NCBI GenBank assembly: GCA_005889025.1
Contig: VBCZ01000112.1
Location: 1 to 21,292 of the forward strand
Source of the DNA: Betaproteobacteria bacterium
Lineage (GTDB): Bacteria > Pseudomonadota > Gammaproteobacteria > Burkholderiales > Casimicrobiaceae
Length of the DNA stretch: 21,292 bases
Direction: 5' to 3'
In this document: piece after piece, positions 1-8,605 of the stretch
Layout of the letters: each line of letters opens with the position of its first letter
Numbering within the stretch: position 1 is the first letter of the stretch
Notes under the pieces: generated by a model
Seen by the model: the letters and a program-made list of their open reading frames with translations, nothing else
Told to the model about the DNA's origin: nothing
The model's database searches: none
Position numbers and translations under genes: made by a program

Positions 1-371
1 TATTCGGCAAAAGCGCCTTCGCGTTGCACGCCGACACCGACGCTGTTGCGGCACAGATGCCGCCGTCCCGCGCGGCAGTTGCGGCAAAAGCCGCAAGTGA
101 TGTGACCTTCGCCGGACACGCGGTCGCCGATCTTGAAGCCTCGAACCTCCTGCCCGACTTCGACGATTTCGCCCACGTACTCATGGCCGACATGCATCGG
201 CACCGGAATGGTTTTCTGCGCCCACTCGTCCCAGTTCCAGATGTGGACGTCGGTGCCGCAAATCGCCGTCTTGCGGATCCGGATCAGCACGTCGTTGTGC
301 CCGACCTCGGGCTTCTTCACGTTCGTCAACGTCAGACCCGGACCGCGCGCGAGCTTCGCAAGAGCTTTCAT
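1..371 (-). CDS. tdh: L-threonine 3-dehydrogenase, N-terminal part (cut by window edge)
   Basis: This is the first 123 codons of a zinc-dependent medium-chain alcohol dehydrogenase that oxidises L-threonine to 2-amino-3-ketobutyrate with NAD+. The sequence starts MKALAKLARG and contains KTAICGTDVHIWNWDEW (the catalytic zinc cysteine lies in CGTDVH), VGHEYVGE with the GHE zinc ligand motif, and GHITCGFCRNCRAGRRHLC, the four-cysteine structural zinc lobe. These segments closely match my recollection of E. coli Tdh. The ATG is at 371-369 on the minus strand, 23 nt after the kbl stop, with only a weak purine-rich GAAAGAAA before it. The order kbl-tdh, with Kbl using the Tdh product, indicates one operon. 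The NAD-binding half lies outside the window. The call is highly certain. Confidence 0.96.
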   Translation of the reverse strand, partial: MKALAKLARGPGLTLTNVKKPEVGHNDVLIRIRKTAICGTDVHIWNWDEWAQKTIPVPMHVGHEYVGEIVEVGQEVRGFKIGDRVSGEGHITCGFCRNCRAGRRHLCRNSVGVGVQREGAFAE

Positions 372-394
372 TGTTTCTTTCGTATCGTTCGCGG

Positions 395-1597
395 TCAGTG
401 AATCGCCCGCAGTGCCCTGCCCACTTTTTCGAACGCAGACACCGCTTGCTGGATTTGCGCGCCAGTGTGCGACGCGCTCATCTGAGTGCGTATGCGCGCC
501 TTGCCCTTGGGCACGACCGGATATGAAAATCCGATCACGTAGATCCCTTCTTCGAGCATCGCGTCGGCAAAACGCGTGGCGAGATCGGCGTCTCCCAGCA
601 TCACCGGAATAATGGGATGCGCGCCTGGCACGAGAGTGAATCCACGCGCGACCATTTCTTTGCGGAACGTCTCGCCGTTGTCGCGCAGCCGGGAGCGCAG
701 GTCGGCGCCTTCGCGGCTCTCGATCAGCTCGAGTGATTTAACAGATGCCGCCGCGATCGACGGCGCGAGCGTATTGGAGAAAAGATACGGGCGTGATCGC
801 TGGCGCAGCAGCTCGACGATTTCCTTACGCGCGGAAGTGTATCCACCCGACGCGCCGCCGAGTGCCTTGCCGAGCGTCCCGGTCAGGATGTCGACGCGGC
901 CTTCGACGCCGCAAACTTCAGGCGTGCCGCGCCCACCGGCGCCCATGAAGCCCACCGCGTGCGAATCATCCACCATGACCAGCGCCTCGTAGCGGTCGGC
1001 CAGGTCGCAGATCGCGCTCAAGTTCGCGACGATGCCGTCCATCGAAAAAACGCCGTCGGTTGCGATGAGCGTGTAGCGCGCGTTCGCGTCCGCCGCGCCT
1101 CGAAGCTTCGCCTCGAGGTCGTCCATGTCGTTGTTGCGATATCGATGACGCTGCGCCTTGCAGAGGCGGATGCCGTCGACGATGCTTGCATGATTGAGTT
1201 CGTCGCTTATCACGGCATCCTGCTCGCCCAGAAGCGTTTCAAACAGACCGCCGTTGGCATCGAAGCAGCTCGAATACAGGATCGTGTCCTCCATTCCCAG
1301 GAAGACGCTCAACGCGCGCTCGAGTTCCTTGTGGACCGATTGAGTGCCGCAAATGAAACGCACCGACGCCATGCCGAAGCCGTACTCGTCGACACCATCC
1401 TTGGCGGCTTGAACCAGGCGCGGATCGTCCGCCAGACCAAGATAGTTATTGGCGCAGAAGTTCAATACCGATGTTCCGCTCGCGAGCTCTATTTGCGGGC
1501 GCTGCGGGCTCACGATCACGCGCTCGCTCTTGTAGAAGCCGTCGCCGCGGATGCGCTCGAGCTCGCGCGCAAGATGCGCTTGGAAAACGTGATACAT
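395..1597 (-). CDS. kbl: 2-amino-3-ketobutyrate CoA ligase (glycine C-acetyltransferase)
   Basis: This 400-aa PLP enzyme cleaves 2-amino-3-ketobutyrate with CoA into glycine and acetyl-CoA, the second step of threonine degradation after Tdh. The fold-type I alpha-oxoamine synthase signature is complete: NFCANNYLGLA (46-56), SSCFDANGG (109-117), the DDSHAVGF PLP-aspartate region (210-217), and TGTLGKALGGASGGY (239-253) with the Schiff-base lysine at K244. The length matches the family (about 398 aa). The reading frame stays open further upstream to 1831, but I chose the ATG at 1597. There the homology begins (MYHVFQAHLARELE), and AGAGGAG-type Shine-Dalgarno sequence lies a few bases upstream on the minus strand. 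Its partner tdh follows after 23 nt. No truncation is seen. Confidence 0.96.
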   Translation of the reverse strand: MYHVFQAHLARELERIRGDGFYKSERVIVSPQRPQIELASGTSVLNFCANNYLGLADDPRLVQAAKDGVDEYGFGMASVRFICGTQSVHKELERALSVFLGMEDTILYSSCFDANGGLFETLLGEQDAVISDELNHASIVDGIRLCKAQRHRYRNNDMDDLEAKLRGAADANARYTLIATDGVFSMDGIVANLSAICDLADRYEALVMVDDSHAVGFMGAGGRGTPEVCGVEGRVDILTGTLGKALGGASGGYTSARKEIVELLRQRSRPYLFSNTLAPSIAAASVKSLELIESREGADLRSRLRDNGETFRKEMVARGFTLVPGAHPIIPVMLGDADLATRFADAMLEEGIYVIGFSYPVVPKGKARIRTQMSASHTGAQIQQAVSAFEKVGRALRAIH

Positions 1598-2005
1598 CGG
1601 CTCCTCTCGCCGGCAAGGAACGAAAGCCAATCGAACACAGACGATATCAGCTTGGCGCGAGGTTCGGCCAGCGCGCTTGGTCAGCGTTTCATGCGGCGAT
1701 ATCGGCGCTGGCGACCGCACCGGGTGGAATTGCCGAGGTGGCGGTCGCCGCCAGAGTCCGCGAGTTGGCGTGCCGCTCGTGACCGCTTTTCGCGTCACCG
1801 GCGCGATCCTGCTGCTGACCCGCACCCGCACCGGCCTGCCTTTCGCGGGGCTCGCGCGAGCCCAGACGCCGGGTCGCGCGGCCGGCGGCCCAGTGGCCTG
1901 ACCGCGACTGGCATCACCACCGGTCTTACGCTAGAGTGGCTGCCTTCGCGGCTCGAGGGTGGCTCACGCCACATCCCGACGTTTTCGAGCCGCGCATCCT
2001 CGCCT
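1598..2005. other. Divergent intergenic region between kbl and pckG (408 bp)
   Basis: This spacer must hold the promoters of both kbl-tdh (leftward) and pckG (rightward). It is GC-rich. I see no convincing small gene: the short open frames here are arginine- and glycine-rich with no recognisable domain. A possible rightward -10-like element, TAGAGT, sits at 1932-1937, but its -35 partner (TGGCAT, 1909-1914) is poor. I could not identify a confident leftward promoter. No RNA gene or clear operator is visible. Confidence 0.5.
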
Positions 2006-3847
2006 ATGAATCATCCCGATCCAACACCCGCTCTCGCTGCTTCGGTACAAGCTCCCGGTCACGTGCGACATCCTCGGCTGTTGAGCTGGGTCCGCGATAT
2101 TGCGTTGCGCTCGCGCCCGGAAAGGGTGGTCTGGTGCGACGGGTCCCAGGAGGAATACGAGCGCCTGTGCGCGACGATGGTGGCGAGCGGAACATTGCGC
2201 AAGCTCAATCCGGCCAAGCGGCCGGACAGCTATCTGGCATGGTCGCATCCTTCCGACGTCGCGCGGGTCGAGGATCGCACCTTCATCTGCAGCGAGCGCG
2301 AGGAAGACGCCGGACCGACCAATAACTGGGTCGCTCCGGACGCCATGCGCGCAACGCTCGACAAACTCTTCGACGGCTGCATGCGCGGGCGCACGATGTA
2401 CGTCGTGCCTTTTTCGATGGGTCCGCTGGGCAGCCCGATTGCCCACATCGGGATCGAGATAACCGACAGCCCCTACGTCGCGGCGAGCATGCGGCTGATG
2501 ACGCGCATGGGACGCGCGGTGTTCGACGTGCTCGGCAGCGACGGCGTGTTCGTGCCTTGCGTCCATTCCGTAGGCGCGCCGCTGGCTTCAGGAGAGCGCG
2601 ATGTCGCGTGGCCATGCAACGCAGAGCACAAATACATCGTGCATTTTCCGGAGACCCGGGAGATCTGGAGCTATGGCTCGGGATACGGCGGCAACGCGCT
2701 TCTCGGCAAGAAATGCTTTGCCTTGAGAATCGCCTCGGTGATGGGCCGCGATCAAGGATGGCTCGCGGAGCACATGCTGATCCTCGGCGTCACCGCGCCC
2801 GACGGATACAAGACTTATGTAAGCGCCGCTTTCCCCAGCGCTTGCGGCAAGACGAATTTCGCGATGCTCATTCCGCCGCACGGCCTCGACGGATGGAAGG
2901 TCACGACTATCGGGGACGATATCGCGTGGATCAAGCCCCATGCCGACGGCCGGTTTCACGCGATCAATCCTGAAGCCGGATACTTCGGCGTTGCTCCCGG
3001 GACGTCGTACGAATCGAATCCCAACGCGATGGAGACGCTCAAGCGCGACGTGATCTTTACCAATGTCGCGCTCACCGATGATGGCGACGTCTGGTGGGAA
3101 GGCATGACCAAGGAGCCGCCGGCGCATCTCACCGACTGGCAGGGCCAATCGTGGAGCCCGGGGTGCGGGCGCAAGGCGGCGCACCCCAACTCGCGGTTCA
3201 CGGTCGCGGCAACGCGCTGCCCGTCGCTCGATTCCCAGTGGGACAACCCCGACGGCGTGCCGATTTCGGCGTTTATTTTCGGCGCGCGGCGCAGCGACAC
3301 GGTGCCGCTGGTGGTCGAAGCGGCCAGCTGGGAAGAAGGCGTCTACAAGGCGGCGACGATGGGCTCGGAGACGACCGCGGCCGCGGCGGGGAAAGTCGGC
3401 CAGGTGCGCCGCGACCCCTTTGCCATGCTGCCTTTTTGCGGCTACCACATCGGCGACTATTTCTCCCATTGGCTGGCGATGGGGAAGGCGGTCGAGTCGC
3501 CTCCTCGCATATTCAATGTCAACTGGTTTCGAACCGACCCGGACGGCAAGTTTGCGTGGCCCGGATTCGGGCAGAACATGCGCGTTCTGAAGTGGATCGT
3601 CGAGCGCTGCCGGGGGCAGGCACATGCGGTGCAAACACCGCTTGGATTACAGCCCGAATACGACGATCTCGATTGGCGCGGGCTAAATTACGGACCGGAG
3701 CGTTTCCAATTAGTCATGAGTGTCGACGGCTCGCAATGGAAAAGCGAGTTGCACGCCCACGACGAGCTTTTCGCAAAGCTGGGCGCGAAACAACCCGCCG
3801 CCCTGTCGCAGCAACGTCGCGAACTGGGTGCGCGGTTCGCGGGCTGA
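2006..3847 (+). CDS. pckG: Phosphoenolpyruvate carboxykinase (GTP)
   Basis: This 613-aa gluconeogenic enzyme converts oxaloacetate plus GTP to phosphoenolpyruvate, GDP and CO2. The GTP-type family is clear: FPSACGKTN at residues 276-284 is the kinase-1a P-loop with the hyper-reactive active-site cysteine (C280), and GDDIAW at 303-308 is the kinase-2 metal-binding motif. AWPCNAEHKYIVHFPE, GSGYGGNALLGKKCFALRIAS and the C-terminal GFGQNMRVLKWIVER segment are also typical. The length fits the family (about 600-620 aa). The frame stays open far upstream across kbl on the opposite strand, but homology starts near the ATG at 2006 (MNHPDPTPALAAS). No strong Shine-Dalgarno sequence precedes it, so the exact start is less certain than the identity. 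It is transcribed alone, divergently from kbl-tdh. Confidence 0.96.
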   Translation: MNHPDPTPALAASVQAPGHVRHPRLLSWVRDIALRSRPERVVWCDGSQEEYERLCATMVASGTLRKLNPAKRPDSYLAWSHPSDVARVEDRTFICSEREEDAGPTNNWVAPDAMRATLDKLFDGCMRGRTMYVVPFSMGPLGSPIAHIGIEITDSPYVAASMRLMTRMGRAVFDVLGSDGVFVPCVHSVGAPLASGERDVAWPCNAEHKYIVHFPETREIWSYGSGYGGNALLGKKCFALRIASVMGRDQGWLAEHMLILGVTAPDGYKTYVSAAFPSACGKTNFAMLIPPHGLDGWKVTTIGDDIAWIKPHADGRFHAINPEAGYFGVAPGTSYESNPNAMETLKRDVIFTNVALTDDGDVWWEGMTKEPPAHLTDWQGQSWSPGCGRKAAHPNSRFTVAATRCPSLDSQWDNPDGVPISAFIFGARRSDTVPLVVEAASWEEGVYKAATMGSETTAAAAGKVGQVRRDPFAMLPFCGYHIGDYFSHWLAMGKAVESPPRIFNVNWFRTDPDGKFAWPGFGQNMRVLKWIVERCRGQAHAVQTPLGLQPEYDDLDWRGLNYGPERFQLVMSVDGSQWKSELHAHDELFAKLGAKQPAALSQQRRELGARFAG

Positions 3848-4053
3848 ACAGCGCGCCGGTCGCAACCGGCGGGGCGCCGAGCTTGCGGCGAAGCACTGAC
3901 TGGCGGCGCGCCCGCGGAAACACAGTACACTCACTCACCGTCTCTCGCCCGCCGAGTCGTTCGCCGAGTTCGGAAGCGTTGCCGCATCCATTCCTTGCGC
4001 GCCGCATCGTCCCGCGTCTGCGGCGCGGCGTTCTCCCTCGCAATCCCCTCATG

Positions 4054-4093
4054 CGTTGCGCATGACCCCCCGGAACATGGATACGTTGCGCAT
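4054..4093. repeat. Two 10-bp direct repeats CGTTGCGCAT
   Basis: CGTTGCGCAT occurs at 4054-4063 and again at 4084-4093, a 30-bp period close to three helical turns. The first copy is part of the palindrome ATGCG-TTG-CGCAT (4051-4063). Both copies lie just upstream of the candidate lacI promoter, so they could bind a regulator, but this is inference from position and spacing only. Confidence 0.45.
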
Positions 4094-4114
4094 TTATTGC
4101 GCCTGCGCTACGCT
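4086..4114 (+). promoter_or_regulatory. Candidate sigma70 promoter of the LacI-family gene
   Basis: TTGCGC at 4086-4091 and TACGCT at 4109-4114 are separated by 17 bp. Each matches the sigma70 consensus at about four of six positions. The element lies upstream of the palindromic operator candidates and 59 bp before the ATG. This is plausible but unproven. Confidence 0.35.
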
Positions 4115-4118
4115 TCGT

Positions 4119-4143
4119 GAAAACGATTGCAGTAACCGATTAC
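4119..4143. promoter_or_regulatory. Candidate LacI-family operators (two CG-centred half-palindromic sites)
   Basis: GTAACCGATTAC at 4132-4143 is palindromic around a central CG except for one position per half. A second CG-centred site, AAAACGATTGCA, sits at 4120-4131. The two also form a direct repeat (CGATTGCA at 4124-4131, CGATTACA at 4137-4144). CG-centred AT-flanked palindromes are the usual operators of LacI/GalR proteins, whose hinge helix inserts at the central CpG. The position just before the regulator's own gene suggests autoregulation. This is inference from pattern and location. Confidence 0.5.
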
Positions 4144-4172
4144 ATATTTTGAAAAAGCGTTGAGCGGCTCGA

Positions 4173-5162
4173 ATGGCCTTTGCAGCAGTTGAAACGGGAC
4201 GGCGCCGACGGCGCCAGCGGCAACACGCTCCTACCTTGCGGGAAGTCGCCGAGCGCGCCGGCGTTTCGACGGCGTCTGCGTCACGCGCGCTTGCTCGGCC
4301 GGCGCTGGTGAGCGCCGACGTTCATAGCAAGGTGCTCGACGCGGCGAGTGCTCTGGCGTATGTGCCGAATGCCTCGGCCAGGGCGCTTTCTTCCTCGAGG
4401 GCCGAGCTGGCGGGTATGGTATTGCCTAGCGACGCGAATCCCCTGACCTTGCGCGCGCTCCGGGCCTTCGAGCGTGATCTGGGTGCTGCGGATGTCGGAG
4501 TCCTGGTCGCGATTTCGAGCAAGGCGCGCAGCGCCGCCGACTGTGCTCACTGGCTGGAATCCCGGGGTGCGGCGGCCATCGCGCTATTTGGCGCCATGGA
4601 CACCGTCGGCCCTGTTGAAGTGAAGCATCCATGCTGGGCCATCGTCGATCTCGGCTTTGACCGGGCGGTCGAGCTTGCCGCGCGCTACCTTCACGATCTC
4701 GGTCATCGGCGCTTGTGCCTCGTAGACGAGCCTGCAATGGGTCGGAGCGTGCAGCTCTTGTTCGCTCTGTCGGACCTCGTCGAAGTGAGGATCGATTCCT
4801 ACGATTTTCGCAGCGTTCACCCGAAGGAATTCGGTCGTCAGGTGGTCGAAAGATGGATGGCACTTGGGGCCGACGCTCCCAGTGCGCTGGTTTGCAGCAG
4901 CGATCTCGTCGGGGCATCGGTGCTGCGGGCTTGCCTCGACCATGCGATCGGTGTGCCCCGCGATGTCTCCCTCGTCGCCGTAGGAGAGAGCGGAGTCGCG
5001 ACCTTGACTCAACCCGCCTTGACCAGCATTCGTATTGCGGCGGAAGACGCAGGTGCCGCGGCTGCCCGTACTATCTTAGCGCTGCTTGGGGATCGGACGG
5101 CGGTCGAAGCCCGGCCGGGTGTCAAGCTCGTGCTGCGCGAATCCTGTGCTGCGCCGCGCTAG
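4173..5162 (+). CDS. LacI/GalR-family transcriptional regulator
   Basis: This 329-aa DNA-binding protein has a LacI-type helix-turn-helix at residues 21-41 (TLREVAERAGVSTASASRAL), a hinge helix around 65-74 (PNASARALSS), and a periplasmic-binding-protein-like effector domain from about residue 78 to the end. The domain includes the typical YLHDLGHRRLCLVDE segment (about 173-187), PSALVCSSD and PRDVSLVAVGE. An arginine-rich N-terminal stretch (GRRRRRQRQ, 9-17) precedes the helix-turn-helix, which is longer than usual. The ATG at 4173 is the only reasonable start, although its Shine-Dalgarno sequence is weak. It stands alone between pckG and mnmG with no transporter or sugar enzyme nearby, so the effector cannot be told from context. 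Control of itself or of pckG is possible but unproven. Confidence 0.9.
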   Translation: MAFAAVETGRRRRRQRQHAPTLREVAERAGVSTASASRALARPALVSADVHSKVLDAASALAYVPNASARALSSSRAELAGMVLPSDANPLTLRALRAFERDLGAADVGVLVAISSKARSAADCAHWLESRGAAAIALFGAMDTVGPVEVKHPCWAIVDLGFDRAVELAARYLHDLGHRRLCLVDEPAMGRSVQLLFALSDLVEVRIDSYDFRSVHPKEFGRQVVERWMALGADAPSALVCSSDLVGASVLRACLDHAIGVPRDVSLVAVGESGVATLTQPALTSIRIAAEDAGAAAARTILALLGDRTAVEARPGVKLVLRESCAAPR

Positions 5163-5238
5163 TGCCCGCTTTCGTCGATTTACATCCATTGACGTATCAT
5201 GCGGCGTTGGTGCTCCTTGAAGATTGTTCTGTGAAAAC

Positions 5239-7146
5239 ATGAGGTTCCCTAAGCATTTCGACGTCATCGTGGTGGGCGGCGGCCACGCGGGAACCGAAGC
5301 CGCCCTAGCGTCCGCTCGGATGGGACGAGAGACGTTGCTGCTGACCCACAGCATCGAAACGCTCGGGCAGATGTCGTGCAACCCATCGATAGGCGGCATC
5401 GGAAAAGGCCACTTGGTGCGGGAAGTCGACGCGTTGGGCGGAGCGATGGCGCTCGCGACCGATGAGGCGGGAATCCAGTTTCGCACCCTCAATTCAAGCA
5501 AGGGGCCGGCGGTTCGCGCGACCCGCGCCCAGGCCGATCGCACGCTTTACCGCCAGGCGATCCGCTCGCGCCTCGAAGCACAGCCACGGCTCACGCTGTT
5601 CCAGCAGGCGGTCGACGACCTCACCCTCGAGGCTGATCGCGTTACCGGCGTCTTGACCCAACTCGGCGTAACTTTCGAGGCCGACGCCGTCATATTGACG
5701 ACGGGTACCTTCCTTTCCGGACTGATCCATGTCGGTCTCGAACACCATGAAGCGGGGCGGGCGGGAGACCCGTCGGCGAAGACGCTGGCGGCGAGGTTGC
5801 GCGAAATGGCGCTTCCCGTCGGACGGCTCAAGACCGGTACGCCCCCGCGGCTGGACGGCCGCACTATCGACTATTCAGGGATCCAGGTCCAGCCGGGCGA
5901 CGAGCCCGCGCCGGTATTCTCCTTCATGGGATCGCGCGCGATGCACCCGCGTCAGCTTCCCTGCTGGATAACGCATACCAATGAGCGCACCCACGCGATC
6001 ATCCGAAGCGGGCTCGATCGCTCACCCTTGTTCACCGGGCTCATCGCGGGCGTGGGGCCGCGCTACTGCCCGTCGATCGAGGACAAGGTGACCCGGTTTG
6101 CGTCGCGAACCGCGCATCAGATCTTCCTCGAGCCCGAAGGCTTGGCGACGCGGGAAGTCTATCCCAACGGAATCTCGACCAGCCTGCCGTTTGACATCCA
6201 GCTCTCGCTGGTGCGGTCGATTCGCGGTTGCGAAAACGCGCACATCCTGCGCCCCGGTTACGCCATCGAATATGATTACTTCGATCCGCGCGGCCTGCGT
6301 GCAACCCTGGAGACCAAGGCGATTCGCGGCTTGTTTTTCGCGGGCCAGATCAATGGCACCACGGGATATGAAGAGGCCGCGGCTCAGGGCCTGCTTGCGG
6401 GCATCAACGCCGCACGATTTGTCACGGGTCGCGCCGGATGGGTGCCCGGCCGCGACCAGGCGTACATGGGAGTTCTCGTCGACGATCTCGTCTCGCGTGG
6501 AGTCAGCGAACCCTACCGGATGTTCACCAGCCGGGCCGAGTATCGCCTTCAGTTGCGAGAGGACAACGCGGACCTGAGGCTGACGGAAGCAGGCCGCAAG
6601 CTCGGCGTCGTCGAAGATGACCGCTGGGACACGTATTGTCGCAAGCGCGATGCGATCGAGCGGGAGCTCGAGCGCCTCAAGTCGTGCTGGGTCAACCCTC
6701 GCGTCGTCGCGACGACCGACGTGGAGCGCGTACTCGGCGCGCCGCTGGATCGAGAGTATTCGCTGGAGGAGCTGCTGCGGCGGCCCGGCGTGACCTATCG
6801 CAAGCTCATGATCCTGGCGGGCGCGGGCGTGCCCGCACAAGACGACGCAGTTGCCGAGCAGGTCGAGATCACGATCAAATACGCGGGGTACATCGAGAAG
6901 CAAAAGTTGGAGATTTCGCGTCACGCCGAAAAGGAGTCACAGCGCCTGCCCCTCGATGTGGACTACCGCACCGTGCGCGGCCTTTCGAACGAAGTGCAAC
7001 AGAAGCTCAACGAGCATCGGCCCGAAACCGTGGGCCAGGCATCGCGCATTTCAGGCGTTACACCGGCCGCCATCGCATTGCTGCTCGTCCATCTGAAGCG
7101 CGGCTTCCCGCCCGCGGCCCCTGACGCGGACAAACTTTCCGCATGA
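5239..7146 (+). CDS. mnmG: tRNA uridine-5-carboxymethylaminomethyl modification enzyme MnmG (GidA)
   Basis: MnmG is the FAD protein that works with MnmE to install the cmnm5 group on wobble uridine 34 of certain tRNAs in the cytoplasm. The 635-aa product begins MRFPKHFDVIVVGGGHAGTE, with the dinucleotide-binding GGGHAG at 13-18. It contains MSCNPSIGGIGKGHLVREVD, GPAVRATRAQADR, GRLKTGTPPRLDGRTID, VGPRYCPSIEDKV, FAGQINGTTGYEEAAAQG and the C-terminal LSNEVQQKLN...QASRISGVTPAAI region. The length matches the family (about 630 aa) and I see no gaps. The start is the ATG at 5239; an in-frame TTG at 5224 is less likely, and neither has a strong Shine-Dalgarno sequence. It heads an operon with rsmG, parA and parB, and its stop overlaps the rsmG start as ATGA. 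Confidence 0.97.
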   Translation: MRFPKHFDVIVVGGGHAGTEAALASARMGRETLLLTHSIETLGQMSCNPSIGGIGKGHLVREVDALGGAMALATDEAGIQFRTLNSSKGPAVRATRAQADRTLYRQAIRSRLEAQPRLTLFQQAVDDLTLEADRVTGVLTQLGVTFEADAVILTTGTFLSGLIHVGLEHHEAGRAGDPSAKTLAARLREMALPVGRLKTGTPPRLDGRTIDYSGIQVQPGDEPAPVFSFMGSRAMHPRQLPCWITHTNERTHAIIRSGLDRSPLFTGLIAGVGPRYCPSIEDKVTRFASRTAHQIFLEPEGLATREVYPNGISTSLPFDIQLSLVRSIRGCENAHILRPGYAIEYDYFDPRGLRATLETKAIRGLFFAGQINGTTGYEEAAAQGLLAGINAARFVTGRAGWVPGRDQAYMGVLVDDLVSRGVSEPYRMFTSRAEYRLQLREDNADLRLTEAGRKLGVVEDDRWDTYCRKRDAIERELERLKSCWVNPRVVATTDVERVLGAPLDREYSLEELLRRPGVTYRKLMILAGAGVPAQDDAVAEQVEITIKYAGYIEKQKLEISRHAEKESQRLPLDVDYRTVRGLSNEVQQKLNEHRPETVGQASRISGVTPAAIALLLVHLKRGFPPAAPDADKLSA

Positions 7147-7781
7147 CGGTCGCGTCGGCGCTGGTCGAAGGCGCAGCCGCACTGGGACTCGATGTCGACG
7201 CGAAAGCCCAATCGACCCTGGCCGATTACCTGACGCTGCTCGAGAAATGGAATCGCACGCACAACCTCACGGCGATTCGAGATCCTTCGCAGATGGTCAC
7301 CCACCATCTGCTCGACTCGCTTGCGACGCTTCCGCACCTCGGGTCCGATCCGGCGTTGCGCATCATCGATATAGGCAGCGGCGGCGGCTTGCCGGGCATT
7401 CCCATCGCCATCGCGCGCCCCGGCTGGAGCGTCTGCCTCATCGACAGCAGCCACAAAAAGGCGGCGTTTCTGCGCCAGGCGGTGATCGAGCTCGAGCTCC
7501 GTAACGTCGAAGTGGTTTCGCAACGCGCCGAAAGCTATTCGCCGCCGACACTCTTCAGCGTGGCTATTTCGCGCGCTTTTTCCGATCTGCCGAGCTTTGC
7601 CGCAGCTGCCACACGATTGCTCAATCCCGGCGGGCGGCTCGTTGCCATGAAAGGCGTCTACCCCCATGAAGAGCTGCAGCAGCTCTCGTCCGCGCATCGG
7701 GTTGTCGCTGTGCCTGAATTGCGGGTGCCCGGCATCGAAGGCAGGCGTCATCTGGTGATCGTGGAAATGGACGCGCCTTGA
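7143..7781 (+). CDS. rsmG: 16S rRNA (guanine527-N7)-methyltransferase RsmG (GidB)
   Basis: RsmG uses S-adenosylmethionine to methylate N7 of G527 in 16S rRNA; loss of it gives low-level streptomycin resistance in several bacteria. The 212-aa product has the family motif KWNRTHNLTAIRD (about 35-47), the SAM-binding glycine loop IIDIGSGGGLPGIPIAI (74-90), and the ISRAFSDLPSF segment followed by GGRLVAMKG. The length is normal. The ATG at 7143-7145 overlaps the mnmG stop (ATGA) and the TGA at 7779-7781 overlaps the TTG start of parA (TTGA), so all three genes are translationally coupled. The identity is also supported by the very conserved order mnmG-rsmG-parA-parB. Confidence 0.97.
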   Translation: MTVASALVEGAAALGLDVDAKAQSTLADYLTLLEKWNRTHNLTAIRDPSQMVTHHLLDSLATLPHLGSDPALRIIDIGSGGGLPGIPIAIARPGWSVCLIDSSHKKAAFLRQAVIELELRNVEVVSQRAESYSPPTLFSVAISRAFSDLPSFAAAATRLLNPGGRLVAMKGVYPHEELQQLSSAHRVVAVPELRVPGIEGRRHLVIVEMDAP

Positions 7782-8605
7782 CCAAGATCATCGCCATCGC
7801 CAACCAAAAAGGCGGTGTGGGAAAGACCACGACCAGCGTGAATCTGGCTGCGAGTCTGGCGGCCATGAAGCGCAGCGTGTTGCTGGTCGATCTCGATCCG
7901 CAAGGCAACGCGACCATGGGCGCCGGCATCGATAAGCGAGCGCTTACTCTCACTGTATATCAGGTGTTGCTTGGCGAGAAAAGAATCAATGACGTGAGAC
8001 TGCACTCCGAATCGGGGGGATTCGACCTGGTACCGTCAAACCGCGAGCTCGCCGGCGCCGAGGTGGAGCTGGTCGATTTTCCCGAGCGCGAGATGCGGCT
8101 CAAAGACGCGCTTGCCGAGACGCTTTCGCAAATGCGCACGGCGATCTCGGAAGTCGCGGAACAGTACGACTTCATCCTGCTCGACTGTCCGCCGTCGCTT
8201 TCGCTGCTCACGCTCAACGGGCTTTGCGCAGCCGACAGCGTGCTCATTCCCATGCAGTGCGAATACTACGCGCTGGAGGGCTTGTCCGACCTGGTGCAAA
8301 CCATTCGCAAAGTGCGCGCGCATCTCAATCCGCAGCTGGAGATCGAAGGCCTCCTGCGGACGATGTACGACCCGCGAAACACCCTCGCGCTCAACGTGTC
8401 GGCCGACTTGCAAAAACACTTCGGAGACAAGCTCTACAGAACCGTGATTCCGCGCAATGTGCGGCTCGCCGAGGCGCCCAGCTATGGCATACCGGTGCTG
8501 CATCTCGACAAGTCGTCCAAGGGGGCGCAGGCCTATCTCTCACTTGCGGGAGAAATGCTAAGGCGCAAGGAAGCCGCAACGGCAGAAGGAGCGACGCATG
8601 GCTAA
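7778..8605 (+). CDS. parA: Chromosome-partitioning ATPase ParA (Soj)
   Basis: This 275-aa ParA/Soj ATPase acts with ParB and centromere-like parS sites to position replication origins. It shows the deviant Walker A box KGGVGKTT (11-18) with the signature lysine of the ParA/MinD family, LLVDLDPQGNATMG (Walker A prime), YDFILLDCPPSLSLLT (Walker B) and PRNVRLAEAPSYGIPVLHLD near the C-terminus. The start is TTG at 7778, which overlaps the rsmG stop as TTGA. No earlier in-frame start fits, and homology begins at once (TKIIAIANQKGG). The end overlaps parB by 8 nt. The short N-terminus without a helix-turn-helix marks it as a chromosomal type Ib-like ParA rather than a plasmid type Ia protein. Confidence 0.97.
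   Translation: MTKIIAIANQKGGVGKTTTSVNLAASLAAMKRSVLLVDLDPQGNATMGAGIDKRALTLTVYQVLLGEKRINDVRLHSESGGFDLVPSNRELAGAEVELVDFPEREMRLKDALAETLSQMRTAISEVAEQYDFILLDCPPSLSLLTLNGLCAADSVLIPMQCEYYALEGLSDLVQTIRKVRAHLNPQLEIEGLLRTMYDPRNTLALNVSADLQKHFGDKLYRTVIPRNVRLAEAPSYGIPVLHLDKSSKGAQAYLSLAGEMLRRKEAATAEGATHG

Larger units (their letters stand above)
3848..4172. other. Intergenic region between pckG and the LacI-family gene (325 bp)
   Basis: No coding sequence is supported here. Just after pckG a GC-rich hairpin (GCCGGT 3855-3860, loop CGCA, ACCGGC 3865-3870) could act in termination, but no T-run follows it. The right half carries the direct repeats, promoter candidate and operator candidates listed separately. 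The last 60 bases are clearly more AT-rich than the surroundings, as expected for a promoter region. Confidence 0.5.

Noticed and set aside
959..2005. Open frame extending pckG upstream by 349 codons
   Set aside because: It lies antisense to kbl and its translation has no recognisable domain; PckG homology and normal length begin at the ATG at 2006.
2588..3634. Long minus-strand open frame (348 codons) opposite pckG
   Set aside because: Arginine- and histidine-rich shadow frame typical of GC-rich genes; pckG is unmistakable on the other strand.
3852..3871. Hairpin after pckG as an intrinsic terminator
   Set aside because: The stem is good but no T-run follows; it is mentioned only in the intergenic entry.
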